14,026 bases of DNA from an uncultured Sphingobium sp. (GCA_946479185.1 CAMLFF010000052.1:1-14026), one strand, 5' to 3'. Counted from the stretch's first letter, positions 1-7,708 are shown. The notes: generated by a model from the sequence alone, not told the origin. Made by a program: numbers and translations.

Positions 1-4
1 CGGA

Positions 5-784
5 TCAGGCGCCGATCAGGATGCTGGTCATCCCGAGCGATTTGTGATGGATGAAATTGGGGTGGAGCTGTGCCACTTCGCCCGGCTCGCGCGCACCCAG
101 CGCATAAAGCAGCGGCCAGAAATGATCGGGCGTAGGCACAGCGCGCTTGGCATCATCGCCCAGCGCCTCGAAATCGATGACCACCTGCGGATCGTCTGCC
201 ATGACGGCATCGAGCATCGTCTGGTTGAACCGCTCCGCCCATGGATAAGGCGGCGCGTCCGGATTTTCCCAGTCCATGGCGGGCAGATTATGCACGATAT
301 TGCCCGTCGCCAGGATGAGCACGCCTTCATCACGCAGCGGGCGCAGCATCTTGCCGATCTCCCAATGCTGCGCGGGTGTGGCGTTCACATCCATGCTCAA
401 TTGCACGACCGGAATGTCCGCATCGGGATAGGCATGGTGCAGCACGGTCCAGGTGCCATGATCCAGCCCCCATTCCTCGTCCAGCCGCACCGGCAGCGGC
501 GCAAGCAAATCGACCACGCGCTGCGCCAGTGCCGGACTGCCCGGCGCGGGGTAGCGCATGTCGAACAGCGCCTGCGGGAAGGCGCCGAAATCATGGATGG
601 TGCGGGGCTGTGCCATCGCCGTCACCGCCGTGCCCCGCGTGAGCCAGTGCGCGGAGATGCACAAGATCGCCTTGGGCGTGCCGATGGTCTGCGCGATCAC
701 GCGCCAGGCGGCGGTCGTGTCGCTCTTCTCGAGCGCGATCATCGGGCTGCCATGGCCGTAAAAGACGATGGGAAGTCGGCTCAT
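5..784 (-). CDS. ygiD: 4,5-DOPA-type extradiol aromatic ring-opening dioxygenase (LigB superfamily)
   Basis: The 259-residue protein has the usual length and motifs of bacterial YgiD/DODA proteins of the class III (LigB) extradiol dioxygenase superfamily. These are cytosolic enzymes that cleave catechol-like rings such as DOPA using a metal held by histidines. Visible landmarks are YGHGSP near residue 10 (His11), SAHW at 44-47 (His46), IHDFGAFPQALF at 63-74, LDHGTWTVL at 108-115, GNIVHNL at 161-167 (His165) and PTPDHFWPLLYALGA near 217-231 (His221). His11, His46, His165 and His221 are the likely metal ligands and conserved histidines. ATG is the only sensible start, because the family motif begins within ten residues. 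The Shine-Dalgarno signal is weak. The gene is complete at both ends. The true substrate is unknown; DOPA cleavage is a family-level inference. The next gene upstream on this strand is a VOC-fold protein, 165 bp away. Confidence 0.92.
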   Translation of the reverse strand: MSRLPIVFYGHGSPMIALEKSDTTAAWRVIAQTIGTPKAILCISAHWLTRGTAVTAMAQPRTIHDFGAFPQALFDMRYPAPGSPALAQRVVDLLAPLPVRLDEEWGLDHGTWTVLHHAYPDADIPVVQLSMDVNATPAQHWEIGKMLRPLRDEGVLILATGNIVHNLPAMDWENPDAPPYPWAERFNQTMLDAVMADDPQVVIDFEALGDDAKRAVPTPDHFWPLLYALGAREPGEVAQLHPNFIHHKSLGMTSILIGA

Positions 785-895
785 TGAGCTTGTCCCACAT
801 TCATTGTCGCTGAAAAGTCGATCTGCACCTTATGCCTCGCGATTGCCGGAGTGGGTGACTGCACCCGTTGACCCAAGGCTAGGAGAGGAGCGGCG

Positions 896-917
896 GCGCG
901 GTCTTGCATGACCGCGC
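896..917 (-). terminator. GC-rich perfect hairpin downstream of the VOC gene
   Basis: GCGCGGTC (896-903) and GACCGCGC (910-917) form a perfect 8-bp inverted repeat around a 6-base loop. It lies 33-54 bases downstream of the stop of the minus-strand VOC gene and upstream of the extradiol dioxygenase gene. No T-run follows on either strand, so if it terminates transcription it is not a classical intrinsic terminator. It could instead block 3' exonucleases or bind a regulator. Confidence 0.35.
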
Positions 918-949
918 ACAACATATTGTTCCGCCAACGCCCGGCCCGC

Positions 950-1435
950 TTATTCGCGTGTGAAATCGTCCGGAATCTCGGGGTTTTCGCCCGCCTTGCC
1001 CCACAGCAATATTTCATTGCCCCATGGATCGACGAAGCAATCGTTGAAGCCGTTGAACTCGGCCCAATAATGGTTGCGCCACAGGATCGTCGCGCCCAGC
1101 CGCACGGCAGTGTCGAGGATGCGGTCGGACGTATCATCATCGCTCACCAGCACCCAGATGCGCGGTTTGCGGCCTTCCGTGGCGATGGTGCGTGGCTCTA
1201 CGCCCTCTGGGTTAGGATGCGGGCGCATATTCGCGGCATCGGCAATGCCCATGTGCAGATTGCCAATCTCGCTATCCGTGCCATCCTTCTTCTTGAAGAA
1301 GCCGCCCGGCACCATGCGATGATATTTGCCCATCGGGCGCGGATCATTCTCCCAGCCGAACACCTCGGCGTAAAATTCGCCCGCGGCATTGGGGTCGGAT
1401 GCCGGGATATCGAAGAAAATCAGTGAATTGGTCAT
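950..1435 (-). CDS. VOC (glyoxalase/bleomycin-resistance fold) family protein
   Basis: This 161-residue single-domain protein has the paired beta-alpha-beta-beta-beta layout of the vicinal oxygen chelate superfamily. The N-terminal module reads IFFDIPASDPNAAGEFYAEVFGW (residues 5-27), the classic start in which a helix places the substrate relative to the metal. The C-terminal module ends with the typical FVDPWGNEILLW strand near 135-146. His65 in LHMGI and the glutamate in NEILLW are candidate metal ligands. A GAGG ribosome binding site lies 6 bases before the ATG, supporting this start. Members act as glyoxalases, isomerases, extradiol dioxygenases or antibiotic-binding proteins, and the sequence alone does not decide which. 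It lies 132 bp downstream of the Rieske oxygenase on the same strand, so co-transcription is possible, though a hairpin separates them. The fold call is firm; the function is unknown. Confidence 0.88.
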   Translation of the reverse strand: MTNSLIFFDIPASDPNAAGEFYAEVFGWENDPRPMGKYHRMVPGGFFKKKDGTDSEIGNLHMGIADAANMRPHPNPEGVEPRTIATEGRKPRIWVLVSDDDTSDRILDTAVRLGATILWRNHYWAEFNGFNDCFVDPWGNEILLWGKAGENPEIPDDFTRE

Positions 1436-1484
1436 GTCAGCCTCTGGGGAGTGAAGTGCGTCGGTCCGTGCCTCTGGCTAAGCG

Positions 1485-1504
1485 CAGCGGCCGGTGCGCC
1501 GCTG
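1485..1504. repeat. Inverted repeat between Rieske and VOC genes
   Basis: CAGCGGC (1485-1491) and GCCGCTG (1498-1504) are perfect 7-bp arms around a 6-base loop. They lie in the 132-bp gap after the Rieske oxygenase gene, 64 bases beyond its stop and 50 bases before the VOC start codon. There is no T-run immediately after it in the minus direction. It may attenuate or punctuate readthrough between the two genes, or be a chance feature of GC-rich DNA. Confidence 0.3.
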
Positions 1505-1567
1505 TTGCTGGCGCGAACAATCTTTTGATTTTGGCCGCTGGTCGCCTAATTTGGCCGAGGTCTTGGC

Positions 1568-2770
1568 TCAGGACGTCGCGTCCAGCCGGGTGACGGGCGC
1601 GGATGGGCCGCGGCGACGCTCCCATTCCTTGGTGTAGCGATCGACCAGCCAAACATTGAGCTGTCGCTGCGCATCTTCCTGCCAGCTATAGCGGCCACGC
1701 GGTGCGAATTTGGATCCTAGCCCCTGCTGGATGAGCAGGTCGACATGCAGATCCTGCGCGACGATGCCGCCGGTATGATCGTCATTGATCTTGCGCTTCG
1801 CCTCAAACTCGGGATCTTCCAGCGCGCTCGGATGGTAGAGGCTGCCGAAGGTCAGCCCGTGCGTGGTCGGTGAGCGCGCATCCATGATGAGGTAGATCAC
1901 CACATCATTGAGCATCACCAGCGAGAGCGAGGGCGGCAGGTTGACGAACAGCAGCCGGGATTGCTCCTCCTCGCTCAGCGCCGGGAATACCGGGAACAGC
2001 GCCTTCTCGGTCGGATTGAAGCTGGCATTGGGGTGGGTGGAGCCGTTCAGCCGATAATAGCCCGCCGTCTCGCGCGGCACTTCAGGGAAGCTGGCAAGCT
2101 CGCTCGGCACGAAATCGTGCAGGCCCTGATGCAAGCGGCTGGCATGATAGCCATCATTATTATTCTCGAACTGCACCTTCCAGTTCCACCCATATTCGTG
2201 GGAGAATGGCTCAGGACCACGCAACGCCGCCATATCGAAATTGGCCACAACAGCTTCCAGCGGACCCATTTGGGCGGCGAGCGAAGGCGCATCCGCATCG
2301 AAATTCACGAAGATGAAGCCGTGCCACATCTCCACCTGCAGCTTGGGGAGATTGTAGCGCGTCTTGTCAAAATTGCAGGTCTTGCCCATCGCCGGGGCGC
2401 CGACCAGCTTGCCATCAAGATCATAGGACCAATGATGATAGGGGCAGGTGAAGCCGCGCGTATTGCCTTTGCCTTCCGCCACCAGCATCGCGCGGTGCTG
2501 GCACACGGCGGACAGGGCGTTGAGCGCGCCATTGCGCCCGCGTGAGATGATGATCGGCTCATTGGCATGGGTGGCGGTGAAGAAATCGCCCGCCTTCGGC
2601 ACCCACTCATCGCGACCGACACACAGCCATTCACGATAGAAAAGCGCATCCTTCTCGAAAGCGTAAAATTCCGGGCTGGTATAGACTTCCGGCGGCAGCG
2701 TTTCTGCCTCGGCTGTCGGCAGGACCGAAGAGGCGAAGCTATCGAAAAACTGGTCGGTCAGAAGCGTCAT
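1568..2770 (-). CDS. Rieske [2Fe-2S] aromatic ring-hydroxylating oxygenase, alpha subunit
   Basis: The 400-residue product is a Rieske non-heme iron oxygenase alpha subunit, which inserts oxygen into (or demethylates) an organic substrate using electrons from a separate reductase. The N-terminal Rieske domain has CQH at 90-92 and CPYHH at 109-113, giving the two-Cys two-His cluster (C90, H92, C109, H112). The catalytic domain has NNNDGYHASRLH around 203-214, so H209 and H214 should bind the mononuclear iron, with Asp206 as the inter-subunit electron bridge. A C-terminal acid near 340 (VAQDLHVD) is the likely third ligand. The frame stays open 14 codons further to a TTG, but the ATG at 2770 follows a good AAGG ribosome binding site at 7 bases. 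No beta subunit, ferredoxin or reductase gene lies in the window, so the partner must be elsewhere. The substrate cannot be told from sequence. A palindrome directly upstream suggests regulated expression. Confidence 0.93.
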   Translation of the reverse strand: MTLLTDQFFDSFASSVLPTAEAETLPPEVYTSPEFYAFEKDALFYREWLCVGRDEWVPKAGDFFTATHANEPIIISRGRNGALNALSAVCQHRAMLVAEGKGNTRGFTCPYHHWSYDLDGKLVGAPAMGKTCNFDKTRYNLPKLQVEMWHGFIFVNFDADAPSLAAQMGPLEAVVANFDMAALRGPEPFSHEYGWNWKVQFENNNDGYHASRLHQGLHDFVPSELASFPEVPRETAGYYRLNGSTHPNASFNPTEKALFPVFPALSEEEQSRLLFVNLPPSLSLVMLNDVVIYLIMDARSPTTHGLTFGSLYHPSALEDPEFEAKRKINDDHTGGIVAQDLHVDLLIQQGLGSKFAPRGRYSWQEDAQRQLNVWLVDRYTKEWERRRGPSAPVTRLDATS

Positions 2771-2777
2771 CTCATCA

Positions 2778-2781
2778 CCTT
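2778..2781 (-). promoter_or_regulatory. Ribosome binding site of the Rieske oxygenase gene
   Basis: AAGG on the minus strand lies 7 bases before the ATG at 2770. It decides in favour of this start over the in-frame TTG at 2812. Confidence 0.65.
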
Positions 2782-2790
2782 CATGCTGAC

Positions 2791-2807
2791 TTTTCCACGT
2801 AGGAAAA
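2791..2807. promoter_or_regulatory. Candidate operator: TTTTCC-N5-GGAAAA palindrome
   Basis: TTTTCCACGTAGGAAAA is a perfect 6-bp inverted repeat with a 5-base centre, AT-rich at its ends in a GC-rich neighbourhood. It starts 20 bases upstream of the Rieske ATG. The size and symmetry match the sites bound by dimeric helix-turn-helix repressors, and the position would let a bound protein block initiation or early elongation. It could also form a leader hairpin. No regulator gene lies next to it, so the binding protein is unknown. Confidence 0.45.
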
Positions 2808-2844
2808 CGCAATTACTGATGGGAGTGTAGCGGCTTGCAGTGAT

Positions 2845-2859
2845 TGCTGCTTTGCAGCA
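2845..2859. repeat. Small inverted repeat TGCTGC-TTT-GCAGCA
   Basis: Perfect 6-bp arms with a TTT loop lie in the 133-bp gap between the Rieske start and the holA stop. It may be part of the Rieske promoter region or an additional transcription punctuation signal after holA. I could not place a convincing -35/-10 pair around it. Confidence 0.25.
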
Positions 2860-2878
2860 CGCGAGCAAATTCTTGTCT

Positions 2879-2897
2879 GTCGAGGCCTTCCCTCGAC
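2879..2897 (-). terminator. Hairpin directly after holA, probable operon end
   Basis: GTCGAGG (2879-2885) and CCTCGAC (2891-2897) form a perfect 7-bp stem with a 5-base loop, 6 bases after the holA stop codon. In transcript order the stem is followed by AGACAAGAATTTG, not a T-run, so it would be a weak or non-canonical terminator or a 3'-end stabiliser. Its position at the end of the DUF3576-leuS-lptE-holA block supports a role at the 3' end. Confidence 0.45.
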
Positions 2898-2903
2898 GCG
2901 CTG

Positions 2904-3887
2904 TCAGCGGCCTCGGGCGCCTAATCGCGCGACGTTGATAAGCTCTTGCGCCACCACCGTCTCGCCGATCTGATGCGAGAGGCGGCTGGTGCGCTCGGCT
3001 TCAGCCATGCGCTGGATTGCCTTGTCGAGATTGTCGCCGTTCCAGCGCGCGGCGACGTCTTCATCGCCCCGCCCGCCAAAGCGTTGCCCTTGTCCGGCCT
3101 GCCCCTGCGCAATGCCGATGGCGCGCTGGAGCGTGATGCGCAGCAGGCCCGCGAGCGAGCTGCCTGTCTGTCGCAGACGTGCCATCTCATGCTCGGTGCC
3201 GCGCACATTGCCGGAGAGGACGACCATCGCCGCCTTGAACAATTGCTGGTCGCCGCCTTCCGCGCCCAGCGCATCCAGCGCCTCCGCGGTGGCCGCGCGC
3301 GGCTCCTCGGGACTCGCATCCAAATAGAGCGCAAGCTTCTCGACCTCGCCCGCGAGCAACCCTCGCTCACCGCCGGTCAGCGCAATCAGCCGCCGCGCCA
3401 GATCGCCGGGTAGCTCCAGCCCCAGCTCGCGCGCCATCGTGACGGCGAGCTGCTCGGCATTGCGGCCTTCCGGCGCATAGCTGACGATGGAGACGACAGC
3501 CTTGTCAGCCTCGCAGCGGGTGAGCAATTTGCTGGTTTTGCGCAGATTGCCGGCGATGAGCACCACCGGCTCGCCTGTAACGGAGGTGTCCAGCAGCGCC
3601 TCGACAGCGGGGAGCACTTCCTCGCCTGCCGGTTGCACACGGATCCAGCGCTTGTCGCCAAACATGGAGATGGCAGCCGCTTCATCGGAAAGACGGGCGG
3701 GGTCGCTGCGCAGCGTCGCGCCATCCAGGTCGATCCGCTCGGCGCCCTTCCCCAGCCCTTTGCCGAAGCGTGCGGCCAGCGCCTCGCTCCCTGCCTCATC
3801 CGGGCCGTAGAGCAGATAGAGGCGAATGTTGGGAGCGGGCGCATCGAGCGCCTTGAGCGCGGCCTGATTATCCGCTCGCAGGCTCAT
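2904..3887 (-). CDS. holA: DNA polymerase III, delta subunit
   Basis: The 327-residue product matches the delta subunit of the clamp-loader complex. This cytosolic AAA+-like protein opens the beta sliding clamp during chromosome replication and does not itself hydrolyse ATP. The N-terminal domain shows LYLLYGPDEAGSEALAARF (residues 23-41), in the place of a Walker A loop but without its lysine motif, as expected for delta. ISMFGDKRWIRVQP (73-86) corresponds to the conserved phenylalanine-containing segment near the clamp-binding helix. The C-terminal collar domain includes GGDQQLFKAAMVVLSGN and the late YLDASPEEP segment. Length is normal. The ATG start gives a 17-base gap to the lptE stop. 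It is the last gene of the leuS-lptE-holA block, and lptE followed by holA is a common alphaproteobacterial order, which supports the call. Confidence 0.93.
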   Translation of the reverse strand: MSLRADNQAALKALDAPAPNIRLYLLYGPDEAGSEALAARFGKGLGKGAERIDLDGATLRSDPARLSDEAAAISMFGDKRWIRVQPAGEEVLPAVEALLDTSVTGEPVVLIAGNLRKTSKLLTRCEADKAVVSIVSYAPEGRNAEQLAVTMARELGLELPGDLARRLIALTGGERGLLAGEVEKLALYLDASPEEPRAATAEALDALGAEGGDQQLFKAAMVVLSGNVRGTEHEMARLRQTGSSLAGLLRITLQRAIGIAQGQAGQGQRFGGRGDEDVAARWNGDNLDKAIQRMAEAERTSRLSHQIGETVVAQELINVARLGARGR

Positions 3888-3904
3888 CTAAGCCCCATAT
3901 AAGA

Positions 3905-4390
3905 TCACTGGCGCGCGCGCAGCGCAACCCGCGCGAGCACACGGTCGGCGACGATCTCGGTCAGCCGCTCCAGCGCGGTCTCTTCGGCCGCTACGGTCGC
4001 ATATTCGCTGCTGGTTACGTCGATACCGGCGTCCCAGCCGCTCGTCTCATCCAGCAAAGTCGCGCCATCCTGCGTGTCGATCAGCTGATAGCGCGCGCGC
4101 AAGGTGCGCCGCTCGCGCGTCACCGTATCATCGGCGCGCACACCCAGACCCTCGATCTGATCGTCCAGCTGTACCTTGAGCTGATAGCGCGGCGCGCCCT
4201 CGCCCATCGCAGCCAGCCGATCATTCAGCGCATTGCGCATCAGCCAGCCGCCCTTGCCGGGGATTGGCTGCACCTCGATGCCAGCCAATGCCTGCGCCGC
4301 CGCGCCACTGCGGCCGCCCGCATACATAGGCTGCAAGCCACAAGCGGTAAGGCCCATGAGCAGGGCGAGGCTGAGGATGATCCTGTGCAT
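3905..4390 (-). CDS. lptE: LPS assembly lipoprotein LptE (RlpB)
   Basis: The 161-residue lipoprotein plugs the LptD barrel in the outer membrane and helps deliver lipopolysaccharide to the cell surface. A short hydrophobic signal peptide ends in the lipobox LTAC, with Cys17 the lipidated residue, followed by GLQPMYAGG, a start typical of alphaproteobacterial LptE. The core has the expected mixed beta and alpha pattern (YQLKVQLDDQIEGLGVR, then RYQLIDTQDGATLLDE) and a C-terminal helix (VAAEETALERLTEIVADRVLARVAL). Its ATG shares one base with the leuS stop in a TGATG overlap, so it is probably translated by coupling; no strong ribosome binding site of its own is visible. LptE is poorly conserved in sequence, so the call rests on lipobox, length and the leuS-lptE-holA order. 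Confidence 0.88.
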   Translation of the reverse strand: MHRIILSLALLMGLTACGLQPMYAGGRSGAAAQALAGIEVQPIPGKGGWLMRNALNDRLAAMGEGAPRYQLKVQLDDQIEGLGVRADDTVTRERRTLRARYQLIDTQDGATLLDETSGWDAGIDVTSSEYATVAAEETALERLTEIVADRVLARVALRARQ

Positions 4391-6930
4391 CAGATGACTA
4401 GATTGACCAGACGGTCCTGCACGACAATCACTTTCTTCGGGGTCGCGCCATCCAGTGTGCGGATCACGCCCGGCGCGGCGAGCGCGAGGCTCTCCAGCGT
4501 TGCCTTGTCGGTCCCCTTGGGCACGATGAGCGTATCGCGCAATTTACCCTGCACCTGCACGGCAATGGTCACTTCATCATCCACCAGCAAGGCCGGATCG
4601 ACAGGCGGCCACATGGCGTCGGCGATCAGACCCTCGCCACCCATCTCCGCCCAGGCTTCCTCGGCCAGATGCGGCGTCATCGGCGCCACCAGCAGCGTAA
4701 GCGCGCGAATCGCCGCGACCCGGCTTGCGGAGGGCGCCGCCTTCTCAATGGCATTGGCCAGCTCGTAGAGTTTCGCCACAGCCTTGTTGAAGGCCAGCGC
4801 CTCAATATCCTTTGCGATACCATCGACGGTCTGGTGCAGCTTGCGGTCCAGCGCCTTGTCGCTCGCGCCATCACCCGCATCGCTCACCTGCCCGAAGATG
4901 CGCCACAAGCGGTTGACGAAGCGCCACGCGCCCTCGATGCCCGCCTCGCTCCACGGCAGATCGCGCTCGGGCGGACTGTCCGACAGCATGAACCAGCGCA
5001 CGGCATCGGCGCCATAGCGCTCAATGATCTCGTCCGGGTCCACGACATTCTTCTTGGACTTGGACATCTTGATCACGCGGCCAACCTCGACCGGCGCGCC
5101 ATCGGCAATCAGCGTCGCGCCATTGCCCGTGCGCTCGATTTCGGTCGGCGCATAATAGAGCGGCGGCAAGTCCTCGCCCTGTTTGCGCGCATAAGTCTCA
5201 TGCGTGACCATGCCCTGCGTGAACAGGCTCTCGAACGGCTCGGCCATGCCGATCTTGCCGATATGCGCCAGCGCCCGCGTCCAGAAGCGCGCATAGAGCA
5301 GATGCAGGATCGCATGTTCGATGCCGCCAATATATTGCCCCACCGGCAGCCAGCTCTCGGCTTCGGCGCGGTCAAATGGCTGATCGGATGGCTGGCTGGC
5401 GAAGCGGATGAAATACCAGCTCGAATCCACAAAGGTATCGAGCGTGTCCGTCTCGCGCACGGCTGGCTTGCCGCAGCTTGGGCAATCGACATGCTTCCAG
5501 TGCGGGTGGCGATCCAGCGGATTGCCTGGAATGTCAAAGCTGACATCCTCGGGCAGCACCACAGGCAACTGATCCTTGGGCACCGGCACGACGCCGCAAT
5601 CAGAGCAGTGAATGAAGGGGATCGGCGTGCCCCAATAGCGCTGGCGGGAGACACCCCAGTCGCGCAGGCGCCACACGGTGGTGCCATTGCCCCAGCCCTC
5701 GGCCTCCGCGCGGCGAATGACTTCCGCCTTGGCGTCCTCAACGCTCATGCCGTCAAGGAAGCGCGAATTCACCAACCTGCCGGGGCCGGTATAGGCCTCA
5801 TCATGGATGGGCACGGTCTCATCACCCGCAGGCGCGACGACGCGCTCCACCGGCAGCATATATTTGCGCGCGAAATCAAGATCGCGCTGGTCATGCGCCG
5901 GGCAGCCGAAAATGGCGCCCGTGCCATAATCCATCAGCACGAAGTTCGCGACGAACAGCGGCAGCTTCCACTCGGGGTCGAGCGGATGGGTCACGGAGAG
6001 GCTGGTATCGAAGCCCTTCTTTTCCTGCGTCTCCACATCTGCGGCTGCGGTGCCCGTGCGGCGGCACTCTTCGGCAAAAGCGGCAAGGTCAGCATTGTCC
6101 TGCGCCAGTGCGAGCGCGATCGGGTGATCGGCGGCAATCGCGGCGAAGCTTGCGCCAAACAGCGTATCAGGCCGGGTGGTGAAGACCTCCAACGTCTCGA
6201 TGCCATCCACCGGCTTATCCAGCGCGAAGTGGAACTGCATGCCGGTCGATTTGCCGATCCAGTTTTCCTGCATCAGCCGCACCTTGTCCGGCCACTTATC
6301 CAGCGAATCGAGACCGTCCAGCAGCTCGTCGGCAAAGTCGGTAATCTTGAGGAACCATTGGGAGAGTTTGCGCTTCTCGACCAATGCGCCGGAGCGCCAG
6401 CCGCGTCCATCGATCACCTGCTCATTGGCGAGCACGGTCATGTCGACCGGGTCCCAATTCACCGCGCTTTCCTTGCGATAAACAAGGCCCGCTTGATACA
6501 GGTCGATGAACAGCGCCTGCTCATGGCCGTAATAATCCGGCTCGCAGGTTGCCAGCTCGCGGCTCCAGTCGAGCGCAAAGCCAAGACGCTTCAATTGCGC
6601 CTTCATGGATGCGATGTTGGCGCGGGTCCAGTCGCCGGGATGGACCTTCTTCTCCATCGCGGCATTCTCGGCCGGCATGCCGAAGGCGTCCCAGCCCATC
6701 GGGTGCAGCACATCATGGCCCTGCATCCGGCGGAAACGCGCCAGCACATCGCCCATCGAATAGTTGCGGACATGGCCGATGTGGATGCGCCCGGAGGGGT
6801 AAGGGAACATCTCCAGCACATAGCTTTTCGGCGCGCCCGCCCGGGCGCCCGCCTTGAAGCTTTGCCGATCGTCCCACACCGCTTGCCAGCGCGCGTCAGC
6901 CTGTGCGGGATTGAAGCGTCTATCGCTCAC
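4390..6930 (-). CDS. leuS: Leucyl-tRNA synthetase
   Basis: The 846-residue class I aminoacyl-tRNA synthetase charges tRNA-Leu in the cytosol. All landmarks are present: the HIGH signature (50-53) within [20 protein letters not shown], the CP1 editing domain with [10 protein letters not shown] (251-260) and GCPAHDQRD (342-350, Asp347 being the conserved editing aspartate), a zinc-binding insert with CSDC and CPSC (Cys442, 445, 483, 486), and [14 protein letters not shown] (621-634). The anticodon-binding helical domain and the C-terminal [14 protein letters not shown] domain complete it. The start is a GTG, 5 bases after a GAGG ribosome binding site, overlapping an ATG one base upstream that would terminate at once (ATGTGA). 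It follows the DUF3576 lipoprotein gene by 72 bases, a gap with alternative hairpins, and overlaps lptE by one base. Intact and clearly functional. Confidence 0.98.
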   Translation of the reverse strand: MSDRRFNPAQADARWQAVWDDRQSFKAGARAGAPKSYVLEMFPYPSGRIHIGHVRNYSMGDVLARFRRMQGHDVLHPMGWDAFGMPAENAAMEKKVHPGDWTRANIASMKAQLKRLGFALDWSRELATCEPDYYGHEQALFIDLYQAGLVYRKESAVNWDPVDMTVLANEQVIDGRGWRSGALVEKRKLSQWFLKITDFADELLDGLDSLDKWPDKVRLMQENWIGKSTGMQFHFALDKPVDGIETLEVFTTRPDTLFGASFAAIAADHPIALALAQDNADLAAFAEECRRTGTAAADVETQEKKGFDTSLSVTHPLDPEWKLPLFVANFVLMDYGTGAIFGCPAHDQRDLDFARKYMLPVERVVAPAGDETVPIHDEAYTGPGRLVNSRFLDGMSVEDAKAEVIRRAEAEGWGNGTTVWRLRDWGVSRQRYWGTPIPFIHCSDCGVVPVPKDQLPVVLPEDVSFDIPGNPLDRHPHWKHVDCPSCGKPAVRETDTLDTFVDSSWYFIRFASQPSDQPFDRAEAESWLPVGQYIGGIEHAILHLLYARFWTRALAHIGKIGMAEPFESLFTQGMVTHETYARKQGEDLPPLYYAPTEIERTGNGATLIADGAPVEVGRVIKMSKSKKNVVDPDEIIERYGADAVRWFMLSDSPPERDLPWSEAGIEGAWRFVNRLWRIFGQVSDAGDGASDKALDRKLHQTVDGIAKDIEALAFNKAVAKLYELANAIEKAAPSASRVAAIRALTLLVAPMTPHLAEEAWAEMGGEGLIADAMWPPVDPALLVDDEVTIAVQVQGKLRDTLIVPKGTDKATLESLALAAPGVIRTLDGATPKKVIVVQDRLVNLVI

Positions 6931-6947
6931 ATTTGCCTCATTTCAAT

Positions 6948-6984
6948 GGCAGCCCGCCCGGACCCTGCCAGACATAAGGGCGGG
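6948..6984 (-). promoter_or_regulatory. leuS leader with two mutually exclusive stems
   Basis: In the 72-base gap before leuS, CCCGCCC (6953-6959) can pair with GGGCGGG (6978-6984), while GGCAG (6948-6952) can pair with CTGCC (6965-6969). The two pairings interleave, so they compete. The second ends 8 bases before the leuS ribosome binding site (6936-6939). This resembles a leader that can switch structure, but no leucine-codon leader peptide or T-run is visible, and high GC content makes chance pairing likely. Confidence 0.3.
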
Positions 6985-7002
6985 GTGCCGGACTGAGGCA
7001 GT

Positions 7003-7452
7003 TCAGCCGTTAATGGCGCGGCGGCGCAGATCGCGGGCGCGCGTCAGGATGATTTCTTCAAGCTTCTGCGTGGTCGCGGCCTGCACGGGTGCATCGATCC
7101 ACTGGCCACCCTGAAGCGTCTGGCGACTCGCCGCAACGCGCAGCGCGTCTGCCCGCAGATCCTGGTCCAGGATCGTCACGGTCAGCTTCATCCGCTCATT
7201 GGCGGCTGCCGGATTGATATACCAGTCGGTGAGGATCACGCCGCCGTTGGAATCGGTCTGGAGCAGCGGCATGAAGGCCACCGTCTCCAGGCTTGCGCGC
7301 CAGAGATAGCCATTGATGCCAATGTTCGTCACGCGCGATTCGGCGAGATCGGCCTTGGGGCGATCCTTGCCTCCACCGCAGGCCGCCAGCAGGCTGCATG
7401 AAAGCGCCAGCAGCAAGCCGCCCTTCAGTCTCTTATGTTCGCTCAGAACCAT
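7003..7452 (-). CDS. DUF3576 family lipoprotein
   Basis: This predicted 149-residue lipoprotein belongs to the DUF3576 family, commonly encoded just before leuS in Alphaproteobacteria. The signal peptide GGLLLALSCSLLAACGGG carries a lipobox LAAC with Cys25 as the lipid-bearing residue; the G26 that follows does not strongly predict inner-membrane retention, so outer-membrane location is likely. The mature part shows the family core NGYLWRASLETVAFMPL (47-63), GGVILTDWY (70-78) and a C-terminal amphipathic helix (TTQKLEEIILTRARDLRRRAI). The frame is open 26 codons further upstream, but the ATG at 7452 gives a clean signal peptide and is preceded by AGGAAACGGAG. Function is not established. The position before leuS, lptE and holA suggests a role in envelope housekeeping, by association only. 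Confidence 0.85.
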   Translation of the reverse strand: MVLSEHKRLKGGLLLALSCSLLAACGGGKDRPKADLAESRVTNIGINGYLWRASLETVAFMPLLQTDSNGGVILTDWYINPAAANERMKLTVTILDQDLRADALRVAASRQTLQGGQWIDAPVQAATTQKLEEIILTRARDLRRRAING

Positions 7453-7504
7453 GCGCTCCGTTTCCTGTGATGTCCGGCAAAACCGGGATCCCTGTCGATC
7501 AGCC

Positions 7505-7532
7505 TCTATAGTCACCCCCGCCTGCCACACAA
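7505..7532 (-). promoter_or_regulatory. Candidate sigma-70 promoter for the DUF3576-leuS operon
   Basis: On the minus strand TTGTGT (7532-7527) and TATAGA (7510-7505) are separated by 16 bases. Transcription would begin near 7498, leaving a leader of about 46 bases before the ATG at 7452. Three of six and four of six bases match the consensus elements. It is the best promoter-like pair in this intergenic region, but unproven. Confidence 0.4.
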
Positions 7533-7603
7533 GTAGCCGAATTCCCGCGACGGCAATCTCATGCCGAATAGCGCAGATGCTGCCCCTCGCCCGTCATAAT
7601 CCA

Positions 7604-7622
7604 GCGCGGGAACATCCCGCGC
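7604..7622. repeat. GCGCGGG-AACAT-CCCGCGC palindrome
   Basis: Perfect 7-bp arms (7604-7610 and 7616-7622) flank a 5-base AT-richer centre in the middle of the divergent intergenic region. It lies about 70 bases upstream of the minus-strand promoter candidate and about 80 upstream of the plus-strand TATA element. There is no T-run on either side, which argues against an intrinsic terminator. A regulator site or an RNA hairpin is possible. Confidence 0.35.
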
Positions 7623-7702
7623 AATGATGAGTTGATTTTCACGGGCAGCTGAACGATGGTTTTGGGCACGGGGTTGCAAGACGGTCCACCGGGCGCACTG
7701 TG

Positions 7703-7708
7703 TATAAA
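7703..7708 (+). promoter_or_regulatory. Possible -10 element of the exported-protein gene
   Basis: TATAAA (five of six matches to the consensus) stands out in GC-rich DNA. It would start transcription near 7715, leaving a leader of about 114 bases. No acceptable -35 lies 16-18 bases upstream; TTGCAA at 7674-7679 is 23 bases away, too far. An activator-dependent or alternative-sigma promoter is possible. Confidence 0.25.

Noticed and set aside
5..784. Betalain-type pigment or secondary-metabolite cluster around the DOPA dioxygenase
   Set aside because: YgiD-like genes are widespread in bacteria as single genes, and no tyrosinase, transporter or tailoring enzyme lies nearby.
44..787. A 247-codon plus-strand frame opposite the extradiol dioxygenase gene
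   Set aside because: It mirrors a well-conserved gene, has an Arg/His-rich composition and no family motifs.
6948..6984. H-type pseudoknot or T-box in the leuS leader
   Set aside because: The interleaved stems leave no linker across the longer stem, which is sterically unlikely for a classical pseudoknot. There is no T-box sequence or leucine-rich leader peptide.
4669..6996. A 775-codon open frame on the plus strand opposite leuS
   Set aside because: leuS on the other strand carries every synthetase motif. High-GC coding DNA commonly leaves long open antisense frames, and this one has no recognisable domains and is very rich in Arg, His and Ala.
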